Positions 9,761 through 18,075 of a stretch of DNA of 64,000 nt are shown here, piece after piece. A model generated the notes under the pieces. That model had not been told where the DNA came from. It did no database searches and saw only the letters and a list, made by a program, of their open reading frames with translations. Position numbers and translations under genes: made by a program. Source of the stretch: [Clostridium] innocuum (GTDB lineage: Bacteria; Bacillota_I; Bacilli_A; Erysipelotrichales; Erysipelotrichaceae); contig CP048838.1 of assembly GCA_012317185.1 (NCBI GenBank), positions 1,302,001 to 1,366,000 on the forward strand. Reading direction: 5' to 3'. Every line of letters starts with the position of its first letter. Within the stretch, counting starts at the first letter, position 1.

Positions 9761-10195
9761 ATGAAAAAACAGTATGATATGCATTGCAATATCGCACAGA
9801 CACTCAATCTGATCGGTGACAGATGGACACTGCTCATTTTGCATGCAGTACGTGAGGGGAGACGCACATATAAGGATTTGCAGGAGGGGCTGGAGGGAAT
9901 ACCGACAAATCTGCTGTCCAGCCGATTAAAGTCCTTGTGCGAGGATGAGCTTCTCAGCTGCAGCCTGTATCAGGAGCATCCGCCGCGCTATCAGTATGAG
10001 CTTACGGATAAGAGCAGGGATCTGGATGATATTTATAATGCGATGATGATCTGGGGGGACAGGCATCTGCATAAGAGCTATAAGTGTCTGAAGCATAAGG
10101 ATTGCGGGGGGGCTGTTGATATACAGTATGTATGTAGGGAGTGCGGAAAGGTCATACGAAAAGAGGACCTGATTGCGAAACCGGTTGAGGGGTGA
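9761..10195 (+). CDS. HxlR-family transcriptional regulator with C-terminal cysteine motif
   Basis: 144 residues. The winged-helix HxlR pattern is clear: 'CNIAQTLNLIGDRWTLLIL' near 8-26, 'YKDLQEGLEGIPTNLLSSRL' and 'YELTDKSRDL'. The C-terminal part adds C-x12-C-x2-C ('DCGG' to 'VCRECG'), a possible zinc knuckle not usual in HxlR proteins. These regulators often sense thiol, aldehyde or oxidant stress and control neighbours, which fits the redox cluster just upstream (gap 43 bases). Start ATG 9761 follows AAGGTGATGGT. Confidence 0.85.
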   Translation: MKKQYDMHCNIAQTLNLIGDRWTLLILHAVREGRRTYKDLQEGLEGIPTNLLSSRLKSLCEDELLSCSLYQEHPPRYQYELTDKSRDLDDIYNAMMIWGDRHLHKSYKCLKHKDCGGAVDIQYVCRECGKVIRKEDLIAKPVEG

Positions 10196-10201
10196 AGCGG
10201 G

Positions 10202-10233
10202 TACAGCTGGCACGGGCTGGCTGTATCTTTTTT
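10202..10233 (+). terminator. rho-independent terminator after HxlR gene
   Basis: TACAGC pairs with GCTGTA across a GC-rich loop, followed by TCTTTTTT, seven bases after the HxlR stop codon. Confidence 0.7.
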
Positions 10234-10250
10234 GTATGCATTCCTGGAAT

Positions 10251-10279
10251 TTGAAAAGATTAACGATAAAGTATATGAA
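10251..10279 (+). promoter_or_regulatory. putative promoter of the PII-like gene
   Basis: TTGAAA at 10251-10256 and TATGAA at 10274-10279 are 17 bases apart, 36 bases before the start codon. A second -10-like TATGAT follows at about 10283. Confidence 0.4.
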
Positions 10280-10314
10280 AAATATGATATGATAGTAGCT
10301 GAGGTGAGTCTTTC

Positions 10315-10599
10315 ATGAAATTGATGTTTATTATTGCAGGAGATGAGTATGCTGCCGATATTTCGGAAAAGCTCAAAGAGCATGCATTTATGGCGACAGA
10401 GGTTGGAAGTACAGGTGATTTTCTGCAATATGGACAGACCGTTTTGCTGCTGGGGGTGAATGAGCAGGATTGTGACAGAATTTTATCAATTCTCGATCCG
10501 GAAGCTGACTGGAAGGGCACAGAACACGGATTTCCGTTTCATGAGGAGGTTTCTATATTTGTCACGGATGTAAATGATTATGTGAAGGTAAATGCATAG
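10315..10599 (+). CDS. cyclic-di-AMP receptor-like PII-fold protein (YaaQ/DarA type)
   Basis: 94 residues starting MKLMFIIAGDEYAADISEKL, with 'ATEVGSTGDFLQYGQTVLLLG' and 'VSIFVTDVNDYVKV'. This order (strand, helix, the T-x-G-G/D-F-L loop, strand) is that of the small PII-like c-di-AMP receptors. Known members are about 109 residues, so this one is slightly short. The binding loop reads STGDFLQYG where TGGFL is usual, so ligand binding should not be assumed. GAGGTGAG stands nine bases before the ATG. Confidence 0.7.
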   Translation: MKLMFIIAGDEYAADISEKLKEHAFMATEVGSTGDFLQYGQTVLLLGVNEQDCDRILSILDPEADWKGTEHGFPFHEEVSIFVTDVNDYVKVNA

Positions 10600-10744
10600 G
10601 GATGGTCGGTTTATTTCGGGCTTTAAAATAGATGACAGAGCATCCTTTTCTTTTGGAGTATTTGATTAAAAGGCCTTGTTTTAAAGGGTTTAAAGGGGTT
10701 CGATTTCGTTGGATAAAAAAAATCAAAAAAATTCAAAAAAGTTG

Positions 10745-10773
10745 TTGACATAAAAAAAGTCTAATGGTATTAT
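10745..10773 (+). promoter_or_regulatory. promoter of the tRNA operon
   Basis: TTGACA at 10745-10750, a 17-base spacer, and TATTAT at 10768-10773 form a near-consensus sigma-A promoter about 50 bases before the first tRNA. The six tRNAs that follow have no internal promoter of similar quality. Confidence 0.8.
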
Positions 10774-10822
10774 ATATGAGCGCTGATGAGAACGGCGCGA
10801 AAAAAGAAGTTCAAAAAAACGT

Positions 10823-10898
10823 GGAGGCTTAGCTCAGCTGGGAGAGCGTCTGCCTTACAAGCAGAGGGTCGGGGGTTCGAGTCCCTCAGCCTCCACCA
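10823..10898 (+). tRNA. tRNA-Val (TAC)
   Basis: Cloverleaf with acceptor GGAGGCT/AGCCTCC, anticodon TAC in the loop CTTACAA, T-loop GGTTCGAGTCC, and an encoded CCA end. First gene of the tRNA operon. Confidence 0.95.
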
Positions 10899-10907
10899 TA
10901 AAAATGT

Positions 10908-10983
<76 letters not shown>

Positions 10984-11000
10984 TCTTTTAAAAAAGATTC

Positions 11001-11084
11001 GGGGAGGTAGCGAAGTGGCTAAACGCGGCTGACTGTAACTCAGTTCCTTTTGGTTCGGCAGTTCGAATCTGCCCCTCCCCACCA
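11001..11084 (+). tRNA. tRNA-Tyr (GTA)
   Basis: Acceptor GGGGAGG/CCTCCCC, anticodon GTA in CTGTAAC, and the long variable arm expected of bacterial tRNA-Tyr (84 nt in all). CCA encoded. Confidence 0.95.
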
Positions 11085-11092
11085 TCTTTTAT

Positions 11093-11168
11093 TGGGGCAT
11101 AGCCAAGCGGTAAGGCACCAGACTTTGACTCTGGCATTCCACTGGTTCGATCCCAGTTGCCCCAGCCA
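11093..11168 (+). tRNA. tRNA-Gln (TTG)
   Basis: Acceptor TGGGGCA/TGCCCCA, anticodon TTG in CTTTGAC, T-loop GGTTCGATCCC, CCA encoded. Confidence 0.95.
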
Positions 11169-11188
11169 ATTAAATTCAACATATAAAT

Positions 11189-11264
11189 GACCCGTTAGCT
11201 CAGTTGGTAGAGCATCTGACTTTTAATCAGAGGGTCGGGCGTTCGAATCGCCCACGGGTCACCA
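11189..11264 (+). tRNA. tRNA-Lys (TTT)
   Basis: Acceptor GACCCGT/ACGGGTC, anticodon TTT in CTTTTAA, T-loop GTTCGAATC, CCA encoded. Confidence 0.95.
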
Positions 11265-11274
11265 TTTATCTGTT

Positions 11275-11348
11275 GCGGGTGTAGTTCAATGGTAGAACTT
11301 CAGCCTTCCAAGCTGACTACGTGAGTTCGATTCTCATCACCCGCTCCA
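11275..11348 (+). tRNA. tRNA-Gly (TCC)
   Basis: Acceptor GCGGGTG/CACCCGC, anticodon TCC in CTTCCAA, T-loop GTTCGATTC, CCA encoded. Last tRNA before the terminator and the conjugative element. Confidence 0.95.
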
Positions 11349-11368
11349 TTATGAGTAAGATTTCTGCT

Positions 11369-11394
11369 CAGAGCCAATGGCTCTGGGCATTTTT
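11369..11394 (+). terminator. terminator of the tRNA operon
   Basis: CAGAGCC-AAT-GGCTCTG is a seven-base-pair hairpin, followed by GGCATTTTTATT, 20 bases after the tRNA-Gly end. Confidence 0.75.
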
Positions 11395-11918
11395 ATTAAA
11401 TCTTACGAAATTCGGAAGCGAGTTCGTTTGATATATACACGGGATGTGTAAGGAATATTTCTCCTTATACATCCTTTTTTCTTTTCCTCCACCGTTGTGT
11501 ATGATCTTTGAAAATAGAATAGCGAGTACTAAAACAAGAAGTGAGCGACATCTGATGATACGCCACGACGGCATTATCCTTCCTCTCATGGATTCCATAA
11601 TGCAAGAGCGATACCTATCAGGCAGAAAAAGCGGTCTCGAAAGCCGGTTCGCCATGACCTTCGTATAATGATACTTATAATCAAAATGCCCCGTGGAGGG
11701 GTTGGTGTGATTCCAATGAATGCTAGCGATAGCTGTTTAGTGCTGCCCATGCCGAGGGATACGAAAGATATCGGTGTTTTGACTTTTATAGTTTTATAAA
11801 CGGGTCTTTGACTCGTTGTTACATAGAACTGCTGAGACTTTTTTGCTTTCGGCAGTTTTCTTGTACCAACAAGTCAAGATATGGCTTTGTAGATACAATA
11901 CGGAAAGGAGGATTGCAA
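11395..11918. other. junction region between tRNA operon and conjugative element
   Basis: About 520 bases without a supported gene. The left end of the element should lie here, but no attachment repeat shared with the right end could be recognised by eye. Small hairpins are visible: CCCC-GTGGA-GGGG near 11690, GATA..TATC near 11757, and ACTGC..GCAGT around 11829-11856. A 74-codon open frame at 11444-11668 has no ribosome-binding site and no protein-like pattern. Confidence 0.4.
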
Positions 11919-12188
11919 ATGCCGCATGAAGATGAAGACCGATGTGTCCATGGTACCTGTGTCTGGTTCAGCGATGAAAGAGGCTATGGTTTCCTATTGT
12001 CTGACGGTGGTGTTTCCAGTATGGTACATTACACGAACATAAAGGAACCCGGCTTCAAGAGACTCTATAGAGGGCAACGCGTGGTCTATGAGGAACTTGA
12101 TACAGAAAAGGGCAAATCAGCTCATCGGGTAAAATATGAAAAAGATTTCACTTATATAGCAGATCATCGCGATGATCTGGCTGCTTGA
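11919..12188 (+). CDS. cold-shock-domain protein
   Basis: 89 residues. 'HGTCVWFSDERGYGFLL' near residues 9-25, then 'SSMVHYTNI', 'GFKRLYRGQRVVYE' and 'KGKSAHRVKY', follow the CspA pattern (G-x-V-K-W-F, K-G-Y-G-F-I, V-F-V-H, L-x-x-G-Q-x-V-x-F-E). The domain binds single-stranded nucleic acid. The ATG at 11919 has GGAAAGGAGG upstream. As first gene of the element it may act as an RNA chaperone or antiterminator for the parAB transcript; that role is inference. It ends 59 bases before the ParA start. Confidence 0.75.
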   Translation: MPHEDEDRCVHGTCVWFSDERGYGFLLSDGGVSSMVHYTNIKEPGFKRLYRGQRVVYEELDTEKGKSAHRVKYEKDFTYIADHRDDLAA

Positions 12189-12214
12189 GAAATAAAAGAA
12201 GATCAGAAGAAGAT

Positions 12215-12238
12215 AGCGGAAGAAACCGCACGGAGGAA
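12215..12238 (+). promoter_or_regulatory. GCGG/CCGC hairpin touching the parA ribosome-binding site
   Basis: AGCGG-AAGAAA-CCGCACGGAGG: a four-base-pair stem ends just before the GGAGG of parA. The same arrangement precedes seven other genes of the element (25,674; 27,463; 43,736; 44,506; 46,234; 47,327; 47,943). Confidence 0.5.
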
Positions 12239-12247
12239 AAAACTATT

Positions 12248-13090
12248 ATGAAAACGATCGCGATCTATAACATCAAAGGCGGAGACGGGAAAACGACCAC
12301 CGCAAAACACCTGGCTGTCGGACTTGCAAAAAAAGGTATCCGTATATTACTTGCTGATGCAGATGGCCAAGCCAATTGTTCCAAATCTTTTATTGACAAG
12401 AAATTGAAACGGGATCCGGAATATTATGAAAACAGTTCCGCAGAAAATAAGGAACAAGCTTTTATCAGCCGTTACATGAACCAAGACCATGGTACGACGA
12501 TATCGACGATATTTGAAAGTCCTAAGGCCGTGAGCACGTGTATCCAGCATACATCATACGAAAATCTGGATATCATCCCAAGCGATCTGACGCTCTACCT
12601 GGCTGATACAAAGCTTCGCCTCAGTGATGGTACACGGGAAAATAAGTTAAAGAGAGCTACAAATTTTATCAAGAATGATTATGATTACATGATCTTCGAC
12701 TGCTCCCCTGTTAAATCCCTTGTTTCTGTGAACGTACTTTACACAGAGCCTTTGGTCATCATTCCTGTCAGTCCTGCAGATGATTCCATGCAGGGTTTAG
12801 CACTGACACTCAATGAGATCAATGCCCTGAAAGATCTATATGAGGATCTGGAAATCGATTACAGGATCCTGATCGTCAAACGAAAGGATAATATCGAGTA
12901 TCGTGAAAATATTGCAGAGATCCGCTCAGCGTTCGGAAACAAGGTATTCCAGACGATGATTCGTGATCAAAGTAAACCGGTAGAAAAAGCCGTCAGAGAA
13001 AGAAAGACAGTGCTGGATCTCCCACAGACATCTATCGCAGATGATTACCGTGATTTCCTTGGAGAATTGGAGGTGATGCTGCATGACTGA
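12248..13090 (+). CDS. parA: ParA-family partition ATPase
   Basis: 280 residues. The deviant Walker A motif 'YNIKGGDGKTTTAKHLA' stands at about 6-22, 'LLADADGQANCS' follows near 35-46, and 'YDYMIFDCSPVKS' forms the Walker A'/B region near 140. ParA ATPases move plasmids or integrated elements by forming gradients on the nucleoid and interact with ParB. The GGAGG before ATG 12248 sits next to a small GCGG/CCGC stem also found before other genes of the element. It overlaps the ParB-like gene by eight bases, so the two are translationally linked. Confidence 0.9.
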   Translation: MKTIAIYNIKGGDGKTTTAKHLAVGLAKKGIRILLADADGQANCSKSFIDKKLKRDPEYYENSSAENKEQAFISRYMNQDHGTTISTIFESPKAVSTCIQHTSYENLDIIPSDLTLYLADTKLRLSDGTRENKLKRATNFIKNDYDYMIFDCSPVKSLVSVNVLYTEPLVIIPVSPADDSMQGLALTLNEINALKDLYEDLEIDYRILIVKRKDNIEYRENIAEIRSAFGNKVFQTMIRDQSKPVEKAVRERKTVLDLPQTSIADDYRDFLGELEVMLHD

Positions 13091-13781
13091 TGTTATAGGA
13101 GAAATGCTGAATGATACCTCAAAGGATATGCGTTATAAGCGGATATTCATTTATGATATAGATGCCTGCGAATATAATATGTATCCAATGCAGGAGATCG
13201 AAGAGCTCGCCCGGAATATAAGTGAATGCGGGCTTCTTCACCCTATCACGCTATATCGAAAAGCAGATGGTCGTTATATGATATTGAGTGGAGAGCGGCG
13301 CTATCGTGCGATGTGTCTGAATTATGAGAATGGTGATGAACGCTGGGAAGAGGTCCCCGCCATCATCAAGACGCAGGAGCTCACGATGCGTGAGATCAAA
13401 AGATTCGTCCGCAGAGGAAATGCGAATCGTGAAAGTCTGTCTAAAGAACTGAAGATGAGGATCGTCAAGGAATCTTTGATAGACTTCCAGCAAACAAAAG
13501 CAGATGGCCTCATCCCTGCCGGTATGTTGAAAAGAGACTGGATAGCTATGGATACCGGATTCAGTGCGCGCTCTGTCCAGGATTATCTCCATATGCTGGA
13601 AGAGCGTCCAGACAAGAAGAATAAGCAAGAACAGCCTTCCCGATATGAGGATATACAAAATTCGATGAATGATGTACTCAAGCTTCCGGTAAAGATAACT
13701 GATAAACAGATCAGTATAAAAATAAAGAATGAATGTGACCTTGCGCGCATTCTCGAATTATTGGGGATCGAAACCCCGTAA
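13083..13781 (+). CDS. parB: ParB-family DNA-binding protein
   Basis: 232 residues. The ParB N-terminal domain is clear: 'EIEELARNISECGLLHPITL' near 39-58, 'YMILSGERRYRA' at about 64-75 (the GERR(Y/F)RA CTP-binding motif), then a helix-turn-helix around 'MDTGFSARSVQDYL' near residue 155. It probably binds a palindromic site as a dimer and works with the ParA encoded upstream (eight-base overlap). ParB-like KorB of RK2 also represses many operators scattered over the plasmid. The element carries 21 copies of a dyad with 13-base core TGGCAA-N-TTGCCA, so a similar double role is suggested but not shown. Confidence 0.88.
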   Translation: MTDVIGEMLNDTSKDMRYKRIFIYDIDACEYNMYPMQEIEELARNISECGLLHPITLYRKADGRYMILSGERRYRAMCLNYENGDERWEEVPAIIKTQELTMREIKRFVRRGNANRESLSKELKMRIVKESLIDFQQTKADGLIPAGMLKRDWIAMDTGFSARSVQDYLHMLEERPDKKNKQEQPSRYEDIQNSMNDVLKLPVKITDKQISIKIKNECDLARILELLGIETP

Positions 13782-13834
13782 ACGAACGATATGCAAGAGC
13801 AGAGATCTACCTACTTAAAGAAAGGAGGAAGCGG

Positions 13835-14113
13835 ATGACGATTCAAAAGAAAAGGAAGAAGAAAAAAGGACCAATACCGCAAAAAGGAATAACGAACGAA
13901 AAACTGGCTCCCAAACTGAAACAGATCCTATGGGAGAAACAGTTATCAAAAGAAGAATTCGCCAGAAAGCTGGATGAGCCATTCCCTTATATCCTGGAAG
14001 TGCTAAAAGGTAAAAGGAGCATCCAGCTTTCTACGTTGATACGGATGTGCAAAGTATTGAATGTACCTATCATGGATTTTGAAGAATGTATCAGGAAGGA
14101 TGATATCTCCTGA
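13835..14113 (+). CDS. XRE-type helix-turn-helix protein
   Basis: 92 residues with a strongly basic start (KKRKKKKG) followed by an HTH pattern 'LWEKQLSKEEFARKLDEPFP', 'ILEVLKGKRSIQLSTLIRMC' and 'KVLNVPIMDF'. This matches the Cro/C1 fold, residues about 30-85. It probably regulates the element or supports partition. AAAGGAGG precedes ATG 13835, and the stop overlaps the start of the wall hydrolase gene (TGATG), so both are on one transcript. Confidence 0.75.
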   Translation: MTIQKKRKKKKGPIPQKGITNEKLAPKLKQILWEKQLSKEEFARKLDEPFPYILEVLKGKRSIQLSTLIRMCKVLNVPIMDFEECIRKDDIS

Positions 14114-15192
14114 TGTCTGGCTCATCAAAGAAAGTCGCTTTCGTAGGGATCATCTTTCTACTCGCGGTCATGATGTTCGCGGCAGTTGGTATCGGCAGTG
14201 GTGGAGATACAGCTAATACCGACCTGACCTCTTCCCTATTGAGCGAAAAAGTAGAGAAATATCGCGCCTATGTGACAAAAAGAGCAGAGGTCTATGATAT
14301 GCAGGATCATGTCGAATTGATCCTTTGTGTAATGGAAGTGGAATCTCATGGCGAAGGTCTGGATCCTATGCAAGCTGCAGAGGGTCCTTTTAATAAGAAA
14401 TACCCTAAGATACCGAACGGTATCCGTGACCCTAAATATTCTATCGATTGTGGGATACAGGAGCTGCACTCTGTATTGAAAAAGGCCGGAGTGACATCCG
14501 GAAAGGATATCGAACGGATAAAAGTAGCTTTGGCCGGTTATAACTTCGGAAGTGGTTATATCGAATGGGTCGATGCGAACAAAGGTGGGAAATGGACATT
14601 AGAGAACGCGAAAGAATTCTCTGCAATGATGGCAGCCAAGATGGGATGGTCAGTCTACGGAGATCCGAACTATGTCAATAAGGTCATGGGATACTATGAG
14701 AACGTCGATAGCAAACTGGAAGGCAAGGATGCTTTCTTAGTGCCGATGAAAAGCTATACACTGACCAGTGGTGTTGGACCGCGAAGTCTCGGAGATTATC
14801 ACTATGGAACAGATATCGACGGAGGATATGGATCCAATATCTATGCACCGGCATCGGGTACGGTCTACGAGGTATCGAATGTCTGTCCGCCGGATAATGG
14901 CTATCTGGGAAATACTTGTCCATATAATGGTGGTTATATCGGTGGTGGAAATTATGTAATGCTGAAAGTCTCCTATAAGAAGGAACAATACTATATCTTC
15001 TTATGCCATATGAAAAGGACCATGGTCACAAAAGGTCAGAAGGTAAAAAAAGGACAGAAGATTGGTGAACAGGGACATAGCGGCAACAGTACCGCTTCGC
15101 ATCTGCATATCGAGATCCACAAAGGAACCGCACGTATTGCTACCAAGGATGGCCTGTTAGATCCGGTAAAACTCATGAAATTCAAAAAATGA
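14113..15192 (+). CDS. bifunctional wall hydrolase: lysozyme-like plus M23 peptidase (VirB1-like)
   Basis: 359 residues. One N-terminal membrane helix (about 7-26) is followed by a lytic transglycosylase/lysozyme-like domain (about 45-190: 'LCVMEVESHGEG', 'SIDCGIQELHSVLKKAG', 'ALAGYNFGSGYIEWV'). A C-terminal M23/LytM domain follows, with the zinc ligands in 'HYGTDIDGG' and 'SHLHIEIHKG'. Such two-domain enzymes open the peptidoglycan for the transfer channel in Gram-positive conjugation systems (CwlT/TcpG type). It is anchored with its domains outside. It overlaps the HTH gene by one base. Confidence 0.9.
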   Translation: MSGSSKKVAFVGIIFLLAVMMFAAVGIGSGGDTANTDLTSSLLSEKVEKYRAYVTKRAEVYDMQDHVELILCVMEVESHGEGLDPMQAAEGPFNKKYPKIPNGIRDPKYSIDCGIQELHSVLKKAGVTSGKDIERIKVALAGYNFGSGYIEWVDANKGGKWTLENAKEFSAMMAAKMGWSVYGDPNYVNKVMGYYENVDSKLEGKDAFLVPMKSYTLTSGVGPRSLGDYHYGTDIDGGYGSNIYAPASGTVYEVSNVCPPDNGYLGNTCPYNGGYIGGGNYVMLKVSYKKEQYYIFLCHMKRTMVTKGQKVKKGQKIGEQGHSGNSTASHLHIEIHKGTARIATKDGLLDPVKLMKFKK

Positions 15193-15247
15193 AATAGAAC
15201 GACCTGCAGGCTAGTGGACGAGAAAAAATATTGGAGGAGATCAGAGC

Positions 15248-15880
15248 ATGAAGAAAAACTATGTAATCTTAGCGTTATTCTGTCTGGGGATGGCAGGCGG
15301 GTTTGGGTATGGTGCCGGCCAAGCATCGAAGGATGAAATTGTACCGGAACCAACAAGAGTGAAACAAAAAACATCCTCTGAAAATAAACAGCAGAAAGAA
15401 ACACCACAAAAGGGTCAGAACATTGAAAAAACGAATCAGACGGCATGCGGACAGAACGTATCGGAAGCCTCAGCATATGCAGCATCTGCTGTAAGATATA
15501 TCAAAGCGGTAAAGACCGGCAGCTCTACAGACATCTATTATGAACGGCTGGATAAAGTTAAAGATATACTGAGTGACAGCATGTATAAGAAACTGTCACC
15601 GGAGATGAGTAAAGAGGAACTGGAAGCTGCAAAAGAACAGGCTGAAAAGGTCGACAAGGACTCCATCACCGAGACAAGGATCACAGATACGCAATATAGT
15701 TACCGATGGAAAGATGAAGGAAACTACGAAGTCTCTGTGATCTACACGCAGCGCATCACACGAGGAGATTTCAGCGATCAAGAACGATATCTGTGTCGTA
15801 TGGAGGTCACAAAACAAGATGATAGATATATCATCACGAACATATATGAAGACAGCACTCTGTCTGATGGTCTATATTGA
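15248..15880 (+). CDS. membrane-anchored transfer protein, VirB8/TcpC-like candidate
   Basis: 210 residues. A single N-terminal hydrophobic helix with small residues ('LALFCLGMAGGFGYGAG') is followed by a charged linker. A globular part from about residue 80 has 'AASAVRYIKAVKTGSS' and 'YEVSVIYTQRITRG', ending 'DDRYIITNIYED'. This layout (one helix plus an NTF2-like alpha-beta domain) is that of VirB8/TcpC-type proteins that scaffold conjugation channels. No family motif is decisive, so the call rests on layout and on its place after the wall hydrolase. GGAGATCAGAGC precedes the ATG. Confidence 0.5.
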   Translation: MKKNYVILALFCLGMAGGFGYGAGQASKDEIVPEPTRVKQKTSSENKQQKETPQKGQNIEKTNQTACGQNVSEASAYAASAVRYIKAVKTGSSTDIYYERLDKVKDILSDSMYKKLSPEMSKEELEAAKEQAEKVDKDSITETRITDTQYSYRWKDEGNYEVSVIYTQRITRGDFSDQERYLCRMEVTKQDDRYIITNIYEDSTLSDGLY

Positions 15881-16229
15881 ATAAGACATTTTGATTACTA
15901 TCAATATATAGAGTGAAAGAAGTGGTTCCGTTGCTTATCAAGATCTGTGTATATTAACATAGCACCATTTCTATATGAGACTCTTGCTATCCCCTCACCT
16001 TATCGCCACAGAAAAGCCTCACTGAGAGGCTTTTCTCATCTATAAAGGAAATACTAATGTAGTATAAAAAGACCGTCAAAACGGCTGAAAATAAGAAAAT
16101 CAGATGATTTTAATTTCAAACAAACATCTATATAAACAAGTCGCGCACGAGCTTGTGTATAGATAAGAGGCCCTCTCAAATGGGAATCTCCAATAATCTA
16201 CTATTATTTTGAAAGGAATGAATGTGTGC
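15881..16229. other. intergenic region with terminator
   Basis: No gene is seen. A strong terminator lies at 16011-16040, and a second stem (ACAAG..CTTGT, about 16135-16158) precedes the next gene. It separates the partition/hydrolase operon from the next transcript. Confidence 0.5.
16011..16040 (+). terminator. rho-independent terminator
   Basis: GAAAAGCCTC and GAGGCTTTTC form a ten-base-pair stem with a five-base loop; the T-rich arm ends in TTTTCTC. Confidence 0.7.
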
Positions 16230-17366
16230 ATGGAACTCGACCAGATGATATGCGATGATCTCATCAAGTGTTATAAGACGAAGAACTATCGCTTCGATTT
16301 CGTATCTGATGAACTCTTCGTAGATGGATATTCCAAAGGAGTGTATATCCACTTTGAACCTTTGAACAGGGATGCTTTTCTGAAGTATATAGAGGATACT
16401 CCTTTTTTCTTCAACATGGAACTTCCCATGCAAAAGGACGCCTTCTGTGAAGCCTATATGGATTTCATGGATTTCTATTGCTCAAAAAAACGCAATACCC
16501 GCTATGCGGTCTCCATCACCATCCTGTATCCGAAGAAGCTTCAGACCATCGAGGAACAAAAACGTTTCATACGCCAGTATGTCCTGCAGCTGTGTGGTCT
16601 GAAACAGCCGATTCCTTATTTCGTTGAAAACATCACCATGGGATGCGGTACTTATGCTAGAATAACCATGATAGACAGGATCTATATCGCCAGGACACAA
16701 TGGATGGTCTACAAGAAGGATGGCTGGTTCGACAGCAGGAGCGGAAGATTCGCAAGTGCGGATTGCCCGGAAAGATACAAGGTGTTGAAATATAGAGCCG
16801 GTGACTATCGACTGGATAAAGATGGTAACCGTATTCCATCGAAGGCTGTCTTCAGCAATTCCCTGCAAAACTTCGTTTACGGAAAAGACATGCAGAGCGG
16901 CCGTAATCTGTGGGATGAATTCATTTGGAAGCTGCGTCAAAAGTTCCTGGACGCAGTATTGCGAGTGTGCGGTAAGACAGATCATGTCAAAAAAGGAAAA
17001 CGGCTCCATAAGACAGAAAGCAAGCCGGAGTATCATCGCTATGTACGCAGACGCATTGCTGCATTGAATTTCGCAAAGCAGACCATCGAATATACGACGA
17101 ATTATCTATTGAAGAAGTTCTGCGCAGAGGATATCGTATTCACACACTACAATGAAGCGAAAGGCGGACGGACAGAGCATAGCCGGGCTTATAAACAGGT
17201 CTTGTCGATCTTTCACAAATACAGGACCAGGTTTCGTAACGGATTCTTCCATGATGAGACAGGGAATGAACATCAGCTGGACTATTATCACCAGAACGTC
17301 TATGAATTAGATCGCAGTATCCAATGCCTGCTGGATCTATTCTTTTCCGATATAAAGGCATTGTAG
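16230..17366 (+). CDS. protein of unknown function, replication- or transfer-associated candidate
   Basis: About 378 residues, not recognised. It is soluble, rich in aromatic and basic residues, with 'RYAVSITILYPKKLQT' near 85, a cysteine pair at 'MGCGTYARITMIDRIYIAR', and a strongly basic part near 255-290 ('VKKGKRLHKTESK', 'RRRIAALNFAKQ'). The basic centre suggests nucleic acid binding. Replication initiators of conjugative elements can have this size, but no HUH or Rep motif is seen. The start is uncertain: AAAGGA at 16212 fits GTG 16224 or ATG 16230 better than ATG 16218. The following gene begins 20 bases after the stop. Confidence 0.55.
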   Translation: MELDQMICDDLIKCYKTKNYRFDFVSDELFVDGYSKGVYIHFEPLNRDAFLKYIEDTPFFFNMELPMQKDAFCEAYMDFMDFYCSKKRNTRYAVSITILYPKKLQTIEEQKRFIRQYVLQLCGLKQPIPYFVENITMGCGTYARITMIDRIYIARTQWMVYKKDGWFDSRSGRFASADCPERYKVLKYRAGDYRLDKDGNRIPSKAVFSNSLQNFVYGKDMQSGRNLWDEFIWKLRQKFLDAVLRVCGKTDHVKKGKRLHKTESKPEYHRYVRRRIAALNFAKQTIEYTTNYLLKKFCAEDIVFTHYNEAKGGRTEHSRAYKQVLSIFHKYRTRFRNGFFHDETGNEHQLDYYHQNVYELDRSIQCLLDLFFSDIKAL

Positions 17367-17385
17367 GATGAGGAGGAAAGAATAC

Positions 17386-17736
17386 ATGACACAATCGAAA
17401 CAATTATTCCTATTACGGGATGATCTGACATCCACTTTGCAAAGAGTCATCATCGAAATCAGTGAGGAAGGTCATGAATACTGTATCGGACATGGAGATG
17501 ACGACAGGGAATATATTCTAAAACAAAGTGAACGATACAGGGTGCTTGAGAATCCGCGTGGGATCCAGGTATATGGAACAGACGAGGATATCTGCCACTA
17601 TCTGTTGTTCAAATACTGCAGAGATATAGCACCAGATGTGGCATATCCCACAGGATGGCTGAAAGAACTGGAAAAACGATTCGAACAGATCCGCTGTGAC
17701 GATCTTTCTGTATTCTACAATAAAACAAATGAATAG
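17386..17736 (+). CDS. hypothetical protein
   Basis: 116 residues, acidic, with no recognised domain and no membrane segment. Segments 'TLQRVIIEISEEGHEYCIGHGDD' read as alternating strands, then 'YGTDEDICHYLLFKYC' as a helix. AGGAGG at 17371 stands ten bases before ATG 17386. It is co-transcribed with the gene upstream and followed by a terminator. Confidence 0.6.
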   Translation: MTQSKQLFLLRDDLTSTLQRVIIEISEEGHEYCIGHGDDDREYILKQSERYRVLENPRGIQVYGTDEDICHYLLFKYCRDIAPDVAYPTGWLKELEKRFEQIRCDDLSVFYNKTNE

Positions 17737-17745
17737 ATATGCTGT

Positions 17746-17774
17746 AACACTGCTTCTCATGCGGTGTTTTATTT
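17746..17774 (+). terminator. rho-independent terminator
   Basis: AACACTGC pairs with GCGGTGTT (one G-U pair) around a seven-base loop, followed by TTATTTT, just after the stop at 17736. Confidence 0.65.
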
Positions 17775-17883
17775 TCCTCTCTCAGCCTGACCTCTGCTGG
17801 GAAAAGGACAAAAACGACCTTCAGCTGGCCTAACAAATACAAAAAGCTGAGTCAAAAGACTCTGCCGGCATGAGCGCCGGCGG

Positions 17884-18075
17884 CTACATGGCAAGTTGCC
17901 ATGTAGCTATGGAATACCGCATGTACCTACACCGTCAATGATCGGGTCGTATTTTCCTATCGGAAAATCTCCACCCTACGTTCCGTTCCTTGACTGCTCC
18001 GGCCCATCGCGGTACGTAGAAAGTGTAAGGTACATAGCTTTACGATAAAAGTAATATGTAAGGAGGACATAAAGT
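17884..18075 (+). promoter_or_regulatory. structured leader element, copy A (palindrome plus nested stems)
   Basis: First of six copies of a conserved leader. It starts with the 23-base dyad centred on 17895, then AGCTATGGAATACCGC, then GTCAATGA facing TCCTTGAC (one mismatch), inside which ATTTTCC-TATC-GGAAAAT folds. ACCGC (near 17915) can pair with GCGGT (near 18011). The 3' hairpin GTAA..TTAC follows, then AAGGAGG and the ATG of the next gene. This copy is the most diverged and lacks the GCGG/CCGC stem at the ribosome-binding site. A GCCGGC-ATGAGC-GCCGGC hairpin lies directly upstream, as in copy E. Confidence 0.7.

Noticed and set aside
11444..11668. A 74-codon gene after the tRNA operon
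   Set aside because: No ribosome-binding site, no protein-like pattern, and it starts within AT-rich junction DNA.
11520..11670. A seventh, degenerate tRNA (GCGGTCTCGAAAGCCG looks like an anticodon arm)
   Set aside because: No matching acceptor, D or T arms could be folded around it.
13083..13781. The palindrome as the standard chromosomal parS site
   Set aside because: It does not match the TGTTNCACGTGAAACA pattern; any ParB link must be element-specific.
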